A stretch of DNA of 64,000 nucleotides from Limnohabitans kasalickyi (GTDB lineage Bacteria; Pseudomonadota; Gammaproteobacteria; Burkholderiales; Burkholderiaceae_C): the NCBI GenBank assembly GCA_965234325.1, contig OZ248419.1:105577-169576 (forward strand), given 5' to 3'. The position numbers and the translations under genes are program-made. The notes below the pieces were generated by a model. The model was not told the origin of the DNA. It saw only the letters and a program-made list of their open reading frames with translations, and did not search any database. Shown in pieces: positions 17,367 through 25,797 of this stretch (within the stretch, counting starts at the first letter, position 1; the number at the start of each line of letters is the position of its first letter).

Positions 17367-18320
17367 ATGAAGATTTCTTTCTTGCGACGCCTGACGTGGG
17401 CCAAGCACCAAACCCACCGCAAAGCGCAACGCCTGCCTGCGGCATGGCAAGGCATGTGGTGGATGGCCCTAGGCGGCTTGATGTTCTCGCTGCTCAACAC
17501 CATCGCCCGTGCCATCGCCCTGGAGATGGACCCCTTCCAAACCCAGTTTCTGCGCTACCTCTTTGGTTTGCTGGTCATGCTGCCCTTCGTCTGGCGGGCG
17601 GGCTTCAAAGCCTATTGGCCCAAAGACATGAAGGGTCAGTTCTGGCGCGGCGGCGTGCACACCTTAGGCCTGATGTTGTGGTTCATCGCCCTGCCACGCA
17701 TTCCGCTGGCCGACATGACAGCCATCGGCTTCACCGGACCGATCTTCATCATGATCGGCGCGGGTTTGTTTTTGGGCGAGTCCATGCACCGCGACCGATG
17801 GGTGGCATCGCTGATTGGCTTTGCGGGTGTGCTGGTGGTGGTACTGCCCAAACTCTCAGGCGAAGGCGGCTGGTACCACTTGGTCATGTTGGCTTCGGCG
17901 CCGGTGTTTGCCGCGTCCTTCTTGATCACCAAAGCCCTGACCCGGTATGAAAACGCGGGCGTGATCGTGCTGTGGCAAGCCTTGACCGTCACCCTACTAA
18001 GCTTTCCCCTCGCTTTGCCGCATTGGCAAGACCCCAATGCGTGGCAATGGGTGGGCTTTTTTGTCGCGGGCATTTTGGGCACCACGGGCCATTACTGCCT
18101 CACGCGGGCTTTTGCAATGGCCGATATTTCAGCCACGCAATCACTGCGTTTTCTCGACTTGGTGTGGGCCTCCATCATGGGATGGCTGGTGTTTGCCGAC
18201 GTGCCCAGTCAATCCACCTGGCTGGGTGCCTTGGTGATTTTGATGGCCACGATTTGGATTGCGCGGCGCGAAGGTCGCCGCCCGGTCAAGCCGACTAACC
18301 CAAAAACGCCTGCCACTTGA
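17367..18320 (+). CDS. DMT-superfamily (EamA/RhaT-like) permease
   Basis: This 317-residue protein has a basic N-terminus of about 27 residues and then about ten membrane helices in two EamA repeats. Examples are GMWWMALGGLMFSLLNT at the first helix and GWLVFADVPSQSTWLGA near the last. A basic Arg-rich tail follows. It is a probable metabolite exporter of unknown substrate. It lies about 90 bases downstream of the antiporter gene on the same strand. Its 3' end overlaps that of the convergent acidic-protein gene by 26 bases, which is unusual and implies antisense contact between the two transcripts. Confidence 0.87.
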   Translation: MKISFLRRLTWAKHQTHRKAQRLPAAWQGMWWMALGGLMFSLLNTIARAIALEMDPFQTQFLRYLFGLLVMLPFVWRAGFKAYWPKDMKGQFWRGGVHTLGLMLWFIALPRIPLADMTAIGFTGPIFIMIGAGLFLGESMHRDRWVASLIGFAGVLVVVLPKLSGEGGWYHLVMLASAPVFAASFLITKALTRYENAGVIVLWQALTVTLLSFPLALPHWQDPNAWQWVGFFVAGILGTTGHYCLTRAFAMADISATQSLRFLDLVWASIMGWLVFADVPSQSTWLGALVILMATIWIARREGRRPVKPTNPKTPAT

Positions 18321-18702
18321 GCAGCGCGTCTTTCACGACAGCCAAGCTGAAACGGCCCTCGGGTTGGTCCCACCAGTCGGTGTCTTCAGGGCCCACATTG
18401 CTGGCGTTGAACTGAACACCCTCTGGGGTGAGATTCACACACCACGCATCGCCATCGGCAAACCACTGCGGGCAGGTGCCCGCTTCTAAGTCAGCCACCG
18501 CCTCCACGATTTCTTGGCAACGCTCAGGGTCATCCACGTCGCTGGCGAGCCAACTGCAGATGAAGCGGTTCATCGGGTGCGATTCATCGACGAGGGCATC
18601 GGGTTGGTCGTCGGGCGTCCACTCGCAAAAGGGATAAAACACGCTGGCGGCAGAGCTGCCAGGAACGGGCAATTGTTCAGCGTCAAAAAAATGAAAAGGC
18701 AT
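18295..18702 (-). CDS. Small acidic protein, candidate immunity partner of the EndoU-like nuclease
   Basis: This 135-residue soluble protein has about 25 Asp/Glu and only five Lys/Arg residues. Trp-rich motifs are visible: FADGDAWCVNLTPEG near 81-95 and DTDWWDQPEGRF near 107-118. I do not recognise the family with confidence. The C-terminal half has the rough layout of UPF0231/YacL proteins, but that is a weak impression. It lies 16 bases downstream of the secreted EndoU-like nuclease on the same strand. Strong acidity, small size and this position are typical of nuclease immunity proteins, so an inhibitor role is inferred. The start at 18702 is chosen over upstream codons that overlap the nuclease. 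Confidence 0.7.
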   Translation of the reverse strand: MPFHFFDAEQLPVPGSSAASVFYPFCEWTPDDQPDALVDESHPMNRFICSWLASDVDDPERCQEIVEAVADLEAGTCPQWFADGDAWCVNLTPEGVQFNASNVGPEDTDWWDQPEGRFSLAVVKDALLKWQAFLG

Positions 18703-18718
18703 GGTGCGTCCTGTCGCG

Positions 18719-19228
18719 TTATTGACGTTTGCTGTAAACGGGGTAAGCCGTGACGCGTGGGGCCAAGTAGCCCTCCACACGCACGCCGCTAGGGGTCAAA
18801 GCGCTCCACTTCTCCCCTTTTTGGGTTTTGGTCGGGCTGTTCCAAGCGGCATCTAACTCGGTGGTGATGCGCTCAGCCGTCCAGTCCTTGGGAAACATGG
18901 TGTTGAGCATGGGCTGACCGTTGCGGTCGTTTTTGGTCAACCATTGACCGGGCTTCTTGGGATCGGCCATTTGCACATGGGCGCGGTAAACACCAGTGGC
19001 ATCTGGCGCCGACTCGCTGCCGGGCACGATGCGCACATCACCTTTGAGCAAACTGTGACCGCCCGTGGGTTCACCCGTGCGACGGTTGAAGTCGGCGCCA
19101 ATGATGTGCGCCATGTCAATCGGGCTATTGGGGCTGAATGCCAACGCGGGGCTGAGTACGCCCAAGCCCATCAGGCCCAAAACGGCGGCGAGCGTCAACT
19201 GACGTCCCCATGAATGCAGCAATGCCAT
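18719..19228 (-). CDS. Secreted EndoU-like (bacterial EndoU) nuclease
   Basis: This 169-residue protein has a signal peptide ending near ALA30. The mature part matches the layout of the bacterial EndoU fold found in toxin C-termini: AHIIGADFN with His41, TGGHSLLKGDVRI with His58 and Lys62, NTMFPKDWTAERI at 109-121 and TPSGVRVEGYL at 145-155, then AYPVY near the end. Two histidines, a lysine and a Thr/Ser in the last motif are the expected RNase catalytic residues. EndoU domains usually sit at the end of huge CDI or T6SS toxins. Here the domain stands alone with a Sec signal. The downstream acidic gene is a candidate inhibitor. The assignment is from motif memory and is not a database result. 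Confidence 0.72.
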   Translation of the reverse strand: MALLHSWGRQLTLAAVLGLMGLGVLSPALAFSPNSPIDMAHIIGADFNRRTGEPTGGHSLLKGDVRIVPGSESAPDATGVYRAHVQMADPKKPGQWLTKNDRNGQPMLNTMFPKDWTAERITTELDAAWNSPTKTQKGEKWSALTPSGVRVEGYLAPRVTAYPVYSKRQ

Positions 19229-19306
19229 CGCTTACCTTTGAATGTCTGAATGAAGAGGCGCTGAGTTTAGGCGACAGACGCAACACAATCTGGCCGGACA
19301 CCCCGC

Positions 19307-21268
19307 TCATTCGCCCAAAGCAACACCTTCGCGCCGTGGGTCGGCCCCACTGACCCACACCGAGCGGCCATCACGCTGCTGACGCATCACCACATGCACG
19401 CCGCTGGTCAGGGCTTGGGTGCGCACCTCGGTGCCGCGTGCACGCAAAGCGTCGACCGTGCTCGCGCTGAATCGCCCCGACTCCAGCACCAAGGGTCCGC
19501 TCAGCGAGCCGAAATTGGGGCTATCTACCGCCGCTTGGAGCGACCAGCCTTGCTGCAACACACCCAACAAGGTTTTGGTGGTGAAGTGAATGATCATCGG
19601 GCCACCGGGGCTACCCAAAGTCATACGCAACTGGCCTGTGGCTTTGTCAAAGACCAAGGTCGGCGACATCGAAGAACGCGGGCGTTTGCCGGGCTGCACA
19701 CGGTTGGCTACCAGACGTCCTTGGGCGTCGCGTGGCACAAAGCTGAAGTCGGTCAACTCGTTGTTGAGCAAAAAGCCTTTCACCATTTGCCGAGCCCCAA
19801 AGGCGTCTTCGATGGTTGTGGTCATGGCCACCGCGCGGCCCTGTGCATCCACGATGCTGAGGTGAGACGTGCCCACTTCGGGTTGCTCGGCCATCGAGGA
19901 GAAGTCTTGCCCAGCACGGGGCACGGGCTCGCCGGGAGTCACTTGCGCGGCGGCCATTGGTTTGATCAATTGGGCACGCGACTTCAAATAATCAGGCTGC
20001 AACAAGCTCTGCCAGTCGCCGCCCGGTGGGTTGACAAATTCAGGATCGGCCACGTAATGCGCGCGATCGGCAAAGGCCAGGCGCGAGGCCTCGTTGTAAG
20101 CGTAAATCCAAGAGGCATCCGGCCCGCTCGCTGACCAAGACTGTCCCGCCAAGGCGGTATGAGGCAACATGCCCAAGATTTGCGCCATCACGAGCGTGCC
20201 CGAACTTGGAGGCGGCGCGCCGCAAATGCGGTACTGAACTCCAGCGCCAGACGACAGGCGGCTGATGCTGCCAGCTTGAACTGTGGCTGTGGCTGTGGCT
20301 GTGGCTGTGGCTGTGGCTGTGGCTGTGGCTGTGGCTGTGGCTGTGGCTGGGGCTTGAGCTGCGTCAGTGCCAGTGAGGTCTGCGGATAGGTCAAAGCACA
20401 AAGGGACCCGCACTTTGGTTTGGTAGTTCGCCAAATCACTCAACTGCAAACGCCCAGGATTGCTGGGGTGCTGCTGCACTTTGTCCACGATGGCTTGCGC
20501 CACCTCGCCGGTATAAAACGCGGACACACCCTCCGTGGCGATGCGCTGCAAGACATCTGCCAATTCAGGATTTCGCAATACATAGCCGACAGGATGAGGG
20601 TCCAACGGGGCTTGCGCTTGGTAAAAATAAGCACGGGCCACGGGGTCCAAGCGCAAATAAGCATCTGCCTTGAGTTGTGCATGCAGGCGTGGGCTGATGG
20701 CAAAGCCTTGGCGAGCCAAACGAATGGCAGGCTCAAACAAACGCGGCCACGGCAAAACGCCATGCTGCCGATGCGCCTGCGCCAGCATGTGCAACACACC
20801 CGGTGTGCCCACAGAGCGCCCGCCCACCACAGCCTTGTGAAAGGCCAAGGGCCGACCGGCATCGTCGAGCAAAGCATCTTCAGTCACCGCAGCTGGCGCG
20901 GTTTCGCGGCCATCAAACACTTGCACGTTGGCGCCTGCCGCGTGAACCAAAAATGCACCGCCCCCTATCCCGCTAGACTGCGGCTCCACCAAGCCCAACA
21001 CCATTTGCACCGCCACGGCCGCATCAACCGCCGAGCCACCGGCTTGCAGCATCTCTAAGCCGGCTTGGGTGGCCAAGGGATGTGCGGCAGCCACGGCAAA
21101 ACGCTGGCTGACCACCTCGGTTTTGGGCGTGTAGCCAGTGGCGATTTCTGGCTGCAACGGTGCCGATGATGCGGCCGCAACAGAGCTTCGTTCAGACGGC
21201 AGAGACCACGCCTGGCACCCCACCAACACCAGCAGCGCCAAAACAGAGGCGATGCGCGACACGTGCAT
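19307..21268 (-). CDS. ggt: Gamma-glutamyltransferase, lipoprotein, with Thr-Ala repeat
   Basis: This 653-residue Ntn-hydrolase hydrolyses or transfers the gamma-glutamyl group of glutathione. The N-terminus has a lipobox LVGC with Cys18, so it should be a periplasm-facing lipoprotein. Autoproteolysis is expected before Thr467 in GTSHLSIVD, which then becomes the catalytic residue of the small subunit. Substrate-pocket motifs such as LGSPGG near 547 are present. A (Thr-Ala)11 run at about 308-330, encoded by the hexamer repeat at 20281-20346, interrupts the large subunit in a surface-loop position and makes it longer than usual (about 580). Its ATG overlaps the stop of the upstream gene (TGATG), so it is translated after it. 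Confidence 0.9.
   Translation of the reverse strand: MHVSRIASVLALLVLVGCQAWSLPSERSSVAAASSAPLQPEIATGYTPKTEVVSQRFAVAAAHPLATQAGLEMLQAGGSAVDAAVAVQMVLGLVEPQSSGIGGGAFLVHAAGANVQVFDGRETAPAAVTEDALLDDAGRPLAFHKAVVGGRSVGTPGVLHMLAQAHRQHGVLPWPRLFEPAIRLARQGFAISPRLHAQLKADAYLRLDPVARAYFYQAQAPLDPHPVGYVLRNPELADVLQRIATEGVSAFYTGEVAQAIVDKVQQHPSNPGRLQLSDLANYQTKVRVPLCFDLSADLTGTDAAQAPATATATATATATATATATATATVQAGSISRLSSGAGVQYRICGAPPPSSGTLVMAQILGMLPHTALAGQSWSASGPDASWIYAYNEASRLAFADRAHYVADPEFVNPPGGDWQSLLQPDYLKSRAQLIKPMAAAQVTPGEPVPRAGQDFSSMAEQPEVGTSHLSIVDAQGRAVAMTTTIEDAFGARQMVKGFLLNNELTDFSFVPRDAQGRLVANRVQPGKRPRSSMSPTLVFDKATGQLRMTLGSPGGPMIIHFTTKTLLGVLQQGWSLQAAVDSPNFGSLSGPLVLESGRFSASTVDALRARGTEVRTQALTSGVHVVMRQQRDGRSVWVSGADPRREGVALGE
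20281..20346. repeat. Perfect hexanucleotide microsatellite (CTGTGG)11
   Basis: Eleven uninterrupted copies of CTGTGG lie inside the ggt gene, followed by one imperfect copy (CTGGGG). On the coding strand each unit gives one Thr-Ala pair. As the unit is six bases, copy-number change would alter protein length without breaking the frame. Confidence 0.97.
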
Positions 21269-22890
21269 CAGAAGCCTGCCACCAACCCATCACGACGCGC
21301 ATCGCTGGCAGCCACATAACCTTCGACCTTGGGATCACCCGCGCGCCAGATGAATTGGCCTGCACCAAAGTCTTGATAGCTGTCGTTGATGACGCCCACT
21401 TGATGACCGCGCGCCTGCAAACCCGCTGCGGTCTCGGCGTTCAATGCGGCTTCGACGTTGATTTCCATACCGGCGTTGTAACGCCAACGCGGTGCATCAC
21501 ACGCGGCTTGTGGGTTTTGACCGTAATCCAGCATGCGCACCAAGGTTTGCATGTGGCCCTGCGGTTGCATGTTGGCCCCCATCACGCCGTAGCTCATGAC
21601 CGGTTGGCCGTCTTTGCTGAGGAAGGCGGGAATGATGGTGTGGAAAGGGCGCTTGCCTGGCGCCACTAAGTTGGCGGGGTTGAGTCCCTTGGCATCCAAA
21701 CTGAAGCCGTGGCCCCGGTTTTGCAAACTCACGCCAAACGTGGGCTCCACGCAGCCCGAGCCAAAGCCCATGTAATTGCTTTGGATGAAGCTGACCATCA
21801 TGCCGTTTTCATCGGCGGTGGTGAGGTAAATGGTGCCGCCTTTGACGGGGTTGCCCGCACCAAAGTCTTGTGCTTTGCGCAGGTTGATCAATTGCGCTCG
21901 TTGCTTGAGATAGGCAGGGTCCAGCATTTGCGAGGGCGTGACTTCCATGGCGCTGGGTTCGGCCACGTAGCGGTACACGTCGGCAAAGGCGAGCTTCATG
22001 GCTTCGATCTGCAAATGCTGCGAGTCCACGCCGTCCACCGCCAAACTGGCGAGGTCGAAATTTTCCAAAATGCCCAGCGCGATCAAGGCCGCAATGCCTT
22101 GGCCATTGGGCGGAATTTCGTGCAAGGTGTAGCCACGGTAGTTTTGCGCAATGGGCGTGACCCACTCGGCCTTGTAATTGGCAAAGTCACGCGCGGTGAT
22201 GCTGCCGCCGTGCTCGGCTGAGAACTTCTCAATGGCCTGCGCGATCTCGCCGCCGTAAAACGCTTGGCCTTTGGTTTTGGCAATCGCACGCAAACCCCGC
22301 GCCGCGCCCGGGAACTTGAACAGCTCGCCCACGGAAGGCGCACGCCCCCACGGCAAAAAACTTTGCGCAAAACCCGGTTGGCTTTGCAGCTCAGGCGTCG
22401 CAGCGGCCCACTTTTGTTGCACCACCACGGGCAGCAAGTAGCCGCGCTCGGCAATTTCGATGGCGGGCTGCATCAGGTCTTCAAAAGGCAACTTGCCAAA
22501 GCGCTCGCTCAACGCCACCCAGCTGCCCACGGCACCGGGCACGGTGACCGAGTCCATGCCGCGCTTGGGCGGTGTCTTGGCGCCGTCCCCGTATTTGCGG
22601 TGAAAGTAATCGGGCGTCCACGTTTGCGGGGCTTGGCCGGAGGCGTTGAGGCCATGCAGTTCTTTGCCATCCCACAAAATACAGAACGCGTCCGAGCCCA
22701 AGCCGTTGCTCACGGGCTCGGTCAGCGTCAACGCTGCCGCAGCGGCAATGGCGGCGTCGACCGCATTGCCGCCTTGCCACAACATGCGTAAACCCGCTTG
22801 CGCGGCCAAAGGGTGCGAGGTGGATACCACGTTGCGCGCGAACACGGGCAAACGGGTGGAGGTGTAGGGATTGTTGAAATTGAAATTCAT
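21268..22890 (-). CDS. Gamma-glutamyltransferase family protein (YwrD/GGT2-like)
   Basis: This 540-residue protein lacks a signal peptide, so it is probably cytoplasmic, unlike the following lipoprotein GGT. It begins MNFNFNNPYTSTRLPVF, shows the large-subunit GGNAVDAAIAAAAALTL motif near 39-55 and has the predicted autoprocessing Thr353 in KGGTIYLTTADENG. Members of this branch are often called gamma-glutamyltransferase 2 or cephalosporin acylase-like. Activity on glutathione is uncertain. Its ATG overlaps the stop of the DUF3422 gene (ATGA) and its stop overlaps the start of ggt (TGATG), giving a tightly coupled three-gene operon. Confidence 0.9.
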   Translation of the reverse strand: MNFNFNNPYTSTRLPVFARNVVSTSHPLAAQAGLRMLWQGGNAVDAAIAAAAALTLTEPVSNGLGSDAFCILWDGKELHGLNASGQAPQTWTPDYFHRKYGDGAKTPPKRGMDSVTVPGAVGSWVALSERFGKLPFEDLMQPAIEIAERGYLLPVVVQQKWAAATPELQSQPGFAQSFLPWGRAPSVGELFKFPGAARGLRAIAKTKGQAFYGGEIAQAIEKFSAEHGGSITARDFANYKAEWVTPIAQNYRGYTLHEIPPNGQGIAALIALGILENFDLASLAVDGVDSQHLQIEAMKLAFADVYRYVAEPSAMEVTPSQMLDPAYLKQRAQLINLRKAQDFGAGNPVKGGTIYLTTADENGMMVSFIQSNYMGFGSGCVEPTFGVSLQNRGHGFSLDAKGLNPANLVAPGKRPFHTIIPAFLSKDGQPVMSYGVMGANMQPQGHMQTLVRMLDYGQNPQAACDAPRWRYNAGMEINVEAALNAETAAGLQARGHQVGVINDSYQDFGAGQFIWRAGDPKVEGYVAASDARRDGLVAGF

Positions 22891-24161
22891 TTTTTAAACA
22901 CTTTGTTGTGCAGACGTCGCATGAACCACCAGACCAAGAGGCCCACAAAAGGCAAAGCACAGGCTGCCGTCAAGTCGGCAGCAAACGGCCACCCCACCAA
23001 CTGAGCGCCCTTGGCCAAATAACTCACCAAACCTGTGAAGTAATAGGTGATAGCTGCCACCGACAAGCCTTCCACCGTGGACTGCAGCTTGAGCTGCAGA
23101 TCTTGGCGTTGGTTCATTGTGGCGAGCAGTTGTTGGCTGCTGAGTTGCTGCTCAAAGTCCACGCGCGTTCGCAACAAATTGCTCATGCGCGAGACACGCT
23201 CAGACAGCGCGGTTTGGCGGCGCGCCGCCCAATCGCAGGTACTGCGTGCCGGTGAGAGGCGCCTTTCCATGAACTCGCCAATGGTCTGCATGCCAGGCAT
23301 GCGCGACTCAGCGATGTCGCGGATACGGCGATCGACCAATTCAAAGTAGGCCCGTGTGGCCGAAAAGCGCGAATGGGTGGCGGCATATTGCCCCTCCACC
23401 TCGCCTGCCAAACGGGTCAAACGGTCTAACAGCCCCGCTTCATCAGCGCGTGCCGCGCTGCGAATGGCCTGTGCCAAGGCCGCCAATTCGCGTTCGGCAT
23501 CGGCCAACACCTGCGACGCTTCGCGGGCCGCTGGCAAGCCCAAAGAGGCAGCCATACGGTAGGTCTCAATTTCGAGCAGTTGCTGCACCAAGCGGCCTTG
23601 GCGACGCGGCGAGAGTGAACCCGTCATCAACAACACCCGCGAGTAACCATCGGGGTGCAACTGAAAATCGGTGTACACCTCACCATGCCCCTCAGCCACG
23701 GTGGACGCCACCAAGGTGTCCTCGTGCAACACATGGGGCAATACGGTATGAATGTCAACGCGACTTACGGCCAAGAGCCACACATGCAAGCGCGCCAAAC
23801 ACGCACCCGGCAGCTGCGCGAGCCAAGCTTGTGGAACGGCTTGGACGGCGGTCATGGGCTGCACCATGGCCATGGCGGGGTCGGTCACAGGCCGGATGAA
23901 GGTCCACGAGACAAATTCGGTGTGCAGCTCCCAACGCAATCGAAACGCACCAAAGTCCACACGCACATGGTTGGTGTGGTCGTCAGGCGCGGGCAAGTGG
24001 TGGTCTAAAAGCAAACGCGACAAATGCGCGCGACTGGCTTGTGCGCTGTCGCGGTCAACCCACATCACCACATGTGAGATCACCAAGGGGCTTTGCATCG
24101 GCTCGGGGGGGCGGGCGTGCACTTCGTTGTACAAAGCCTGGCTTTGGGGGTGCTCAATCAT
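22887..24161 (-). CDS. DUF3422 family membrane-anchored protein
   Basis: This 424-residue protein starts MIEHPQSQALYNEVHARPPE, the hallmark opening of DUF3422. A soluble part of about 370 residues with long helices (around 190-360) is followed by two hydrophobic segments near the C-terminus (about 365-415) that anchor it in the membrane, then a basic tail ending VFKK. The biochemical role of the family is unknown. The ATG at 24161 has AAAGG six bases upstream and is preferred to the one at 24200. It heads an operon with two gamma-glutamyltransferases, which suggests a link to glutathione or gamma-glutamyl peptide metabolism. Confidence 0.87.
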   Translation of the reverse strand: MIEHPQSQALYNEVHARPPEPMQSPLVISHVVMWVDRDSAQASRAHLSRLLLDHHLPAPDDHTNHVRVDFGAFRLRWELHTEFVSWTFIRPVTDPAMAMVQPMTAVQAVPQAWLAQLPGACLARLHVWLLAVSRVDIHTVLPHVLHEDTLVASTVAEGHGEVYTDFQLHPDGYSRVLLMTGSLSPRRQGRLVQQLLEIETYRMAASLGLPAAREASQVLADAERELAALAQAIRSAARADEAGLLDRLTRLAGEVEGQYAATHSRFSATRAYFELVDRRIRDIAESRMPGMQTIGEFMERRLSPARSTCDWAARRQTALSERVSRMSNLLRTRVDFEQQLSSQQLLATMNQRQDLQLKLQSTVEGLSVAAITYYFTGLVSYLAKGAQLVGWPFAADLTAACALPFVGLLVWWFMRRLHNKVFKK

Positions 24162-24218
24162 CAACGGCCTTTCAGTCAGTGTCCACAGATTGTGGCCCAT
24201 CCAGGGTCGCCAACATGC

Positions 24219-24244
24219 AAAACGGCACCCGAAGGTGCCGTTTT
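24219..24244. terminator. Bidirectional terminator downstream of tctA
   Basis: An 11-bp stem (AAAACGGCACC / GGTGCCGTTTT) closes on a CGAA loop, with T-runs in the arms on both strands. It ends the minus-strand tctBA transcript just before the DUF3422 operon, and it closely resembles the hairpin at 155-176. Confidence 0.88.
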
Positions 24245-24269
24245 AAAAGTCAAAACTGAATGAACAGAA

Positions 24270-25781
24270 TTACTCTTCCACGAAGGCCTCTTCGCGCTTG
24301 GACTTGATGGACGGCAGGAGCACGATCACCAAGAGCAAGGCCGCAGCCGCCAGCAAACCAGCAGACAGAGGACGGGTACCAAACACGGTCCAGTCACCAC
24401 GCGACAGCAACAAGGCACGACGCAGGTTCTCTTCCATCATGGGGCCCAAGATAAAGCCCAGCAACAAAGGCGCAGGCTCCACACCCAGCTTGACAAACAA
24501 ATAGCCCACAAAGCCAAAGGCCGCGACCATCCAGATGTCAAAGGTGTTGTTGTTGGTTGAGTACACACCAATCGCGCAGAACAGCACGATGGCAGGGAAC
24601 AGAAAACGGTAAGGCACAGACAACAACTTGATCCACATGCCAATCAAAGGCAAGTTCAAGATGACGAGCATCAAGTTACCAATCCACATCGAGGCGATCA
24701 GGCCCCAGAACAACTCGGGGTTGCTGGTCATCACCTGTGGGCCGGGCTGGATGTTGTGGATGGTCATCGCACCCACCATCAAAGCCATGACGGCGTTAGG
24801 TGGAATACCCAAAGTGAGCAAGGGGATGAACGAGGTTTGTGCACCGGCGTTATTGGCCGCTTCAGGGGCAGCAACGCCACGGATGTTGCCTTGACCAAAA
24901 GGAACTTCGCCAGGACGCAACTTGGTTTTCTTCTCGATGGTGTAAGCCGCAAACGCAGCCAACAACGCACCGCCACCAGGCAGCACGCCCAGCAATGAAC
25001 CGAGCGCTGTACCGCGAAGCACAGCAGGCATCATGTTGACGAAATCTTCCTTGGTGGGGAACAAACCTTCCACCTTGGCCGTGAACACTTCGCGCTCATC
25101 TTCGGGACGCGACAAGTTCGAAATGATCTCGCCGTAACCGAACACGCCCATCGCCACCACCACAAAGCCCACACCGTCGGTGAGTTCAGGGATGTCAAAG
25201 CTGAATCGCGCGACACCAGAGTTCACGTCGGTACCGATCAAGCCCATCAAGAGGCCCAACACGATCATGGCAATCGCTTTGAGCAAAGAGCCCGAAGCCA
25301 ACACCACCGCGCCGACCAAGCCCAAGATCATGAGGGAGAAATATTCGGCAGGGCCGAACTTGAACGCGAGTTCTGTCAGAGGCGGCGCAAAGGCAGCCAA
25401 GATCAAGGTACCCACCGAACCGGCGAAGAACGAACCCAAGCCAGCAGCAGCCAAAGCGGGGCCTGCTCGACCTTTGCGGGCCATTTGGTAGCCGTCAATG
25501 GTGGTGACCACCGAGGACGATTCACCCGGCAAGTTCACCAAAATCGCGGTGGTGGAGCCACCGTATTGGGCGCCGTAATAAATACCGGCCAACATGATCA
25601 GCGCCGACACAGGGGGCAACGCGTAAGTGGCGGGCAGCAACATGGCGATGGTCGCCACGGGGCCAATGCCTGGCAACACGCCAATGAGCGTGCCCAAGAT
25701 ACAGCCGACCAAGGCATACATGAGGTTGATGGGCGTGAACGCCACACCAAAACCCAATGAGAGGTTTGAAAGCAAATCCAT
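24270..25781 (-). CDS. tctA: Tripartite tricarboxylate transporter, large permease TctA
   Basis: This 503-residue permease has about 12 membrane helices. Family motifs are visible: GVLPGIGPVATIAMLLP near 39-55, YYGAQYGGSTTAILVNLPGE near 68-87, and a second internal repeat PEAANNAGAQTSFIPLLTLGIPPN near 309-332. TctA works with TctB and a periplasmic TctC/Bug receptor to import carboxylates with a cation. It follows tctB by 16 bases on the minus strand and ends in a strong terminator. No receptor gene adjoins it, so the receptor must come from elsewhere, and substrate cannot be inferred. Confidence 0.93.
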   Translation of the reverse strand: MDLLSNLSLGFGVAFTPINLMYALVGCILGTLIGVLPGIGPVATIAMLLPATYALPPVSALIMLAGIYYGAQYGGSTTAILVNLPGESSSVVTTIDGYQMARKGRAGPALAAAGLGSFFAGSVGTLILAAFAPPLTELAFKFGPAEYFSLMILGLVGAVVLASGSLLKAIAMIVLGLLMGLIGTDVNSGVARFSFDIPELTDGVGFVVVAMGVFGYGEIISNLSRPEDEREVFTAKVEGLFPTKEDFVNMMPAVLRGTALGSLLGVLPGGGALLAAFAAYTIEKKTKLRPGEVPFGQGNIRGVAAPEAANNAGAQTSFIPLLTLGIPPNAVMALMVGAMTIHNIQPGPQVMTSNPELFWGLIASMWIGNLMLVILNLPLIGMWIKLLSVPYRFLFPAIVLFCAIGVYSTNNNTFDIWMVAAFGFVGYLFVKLGVEPAPLLLGFILGPMMEENLRRALLLSRGDWTVFGTRPLSAGLLAAAALLLVIVLLPSIKSKREEAFVEE

Positions 25782-25797
25782 TTTTTTACTCCTGAGC

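Noticed and set aside
20281..20346. CRISPR-like repeat array
   Set aside because: The units are six bases with no spacers, so it is a microsatellite.
20188..20439. Frame coding a Pro-Gln repeat opposite and across the ggt microsatellite
   Set aside because: Produced by the hexamer repeat read in another frame. ggt continues through it with conserved motifs.
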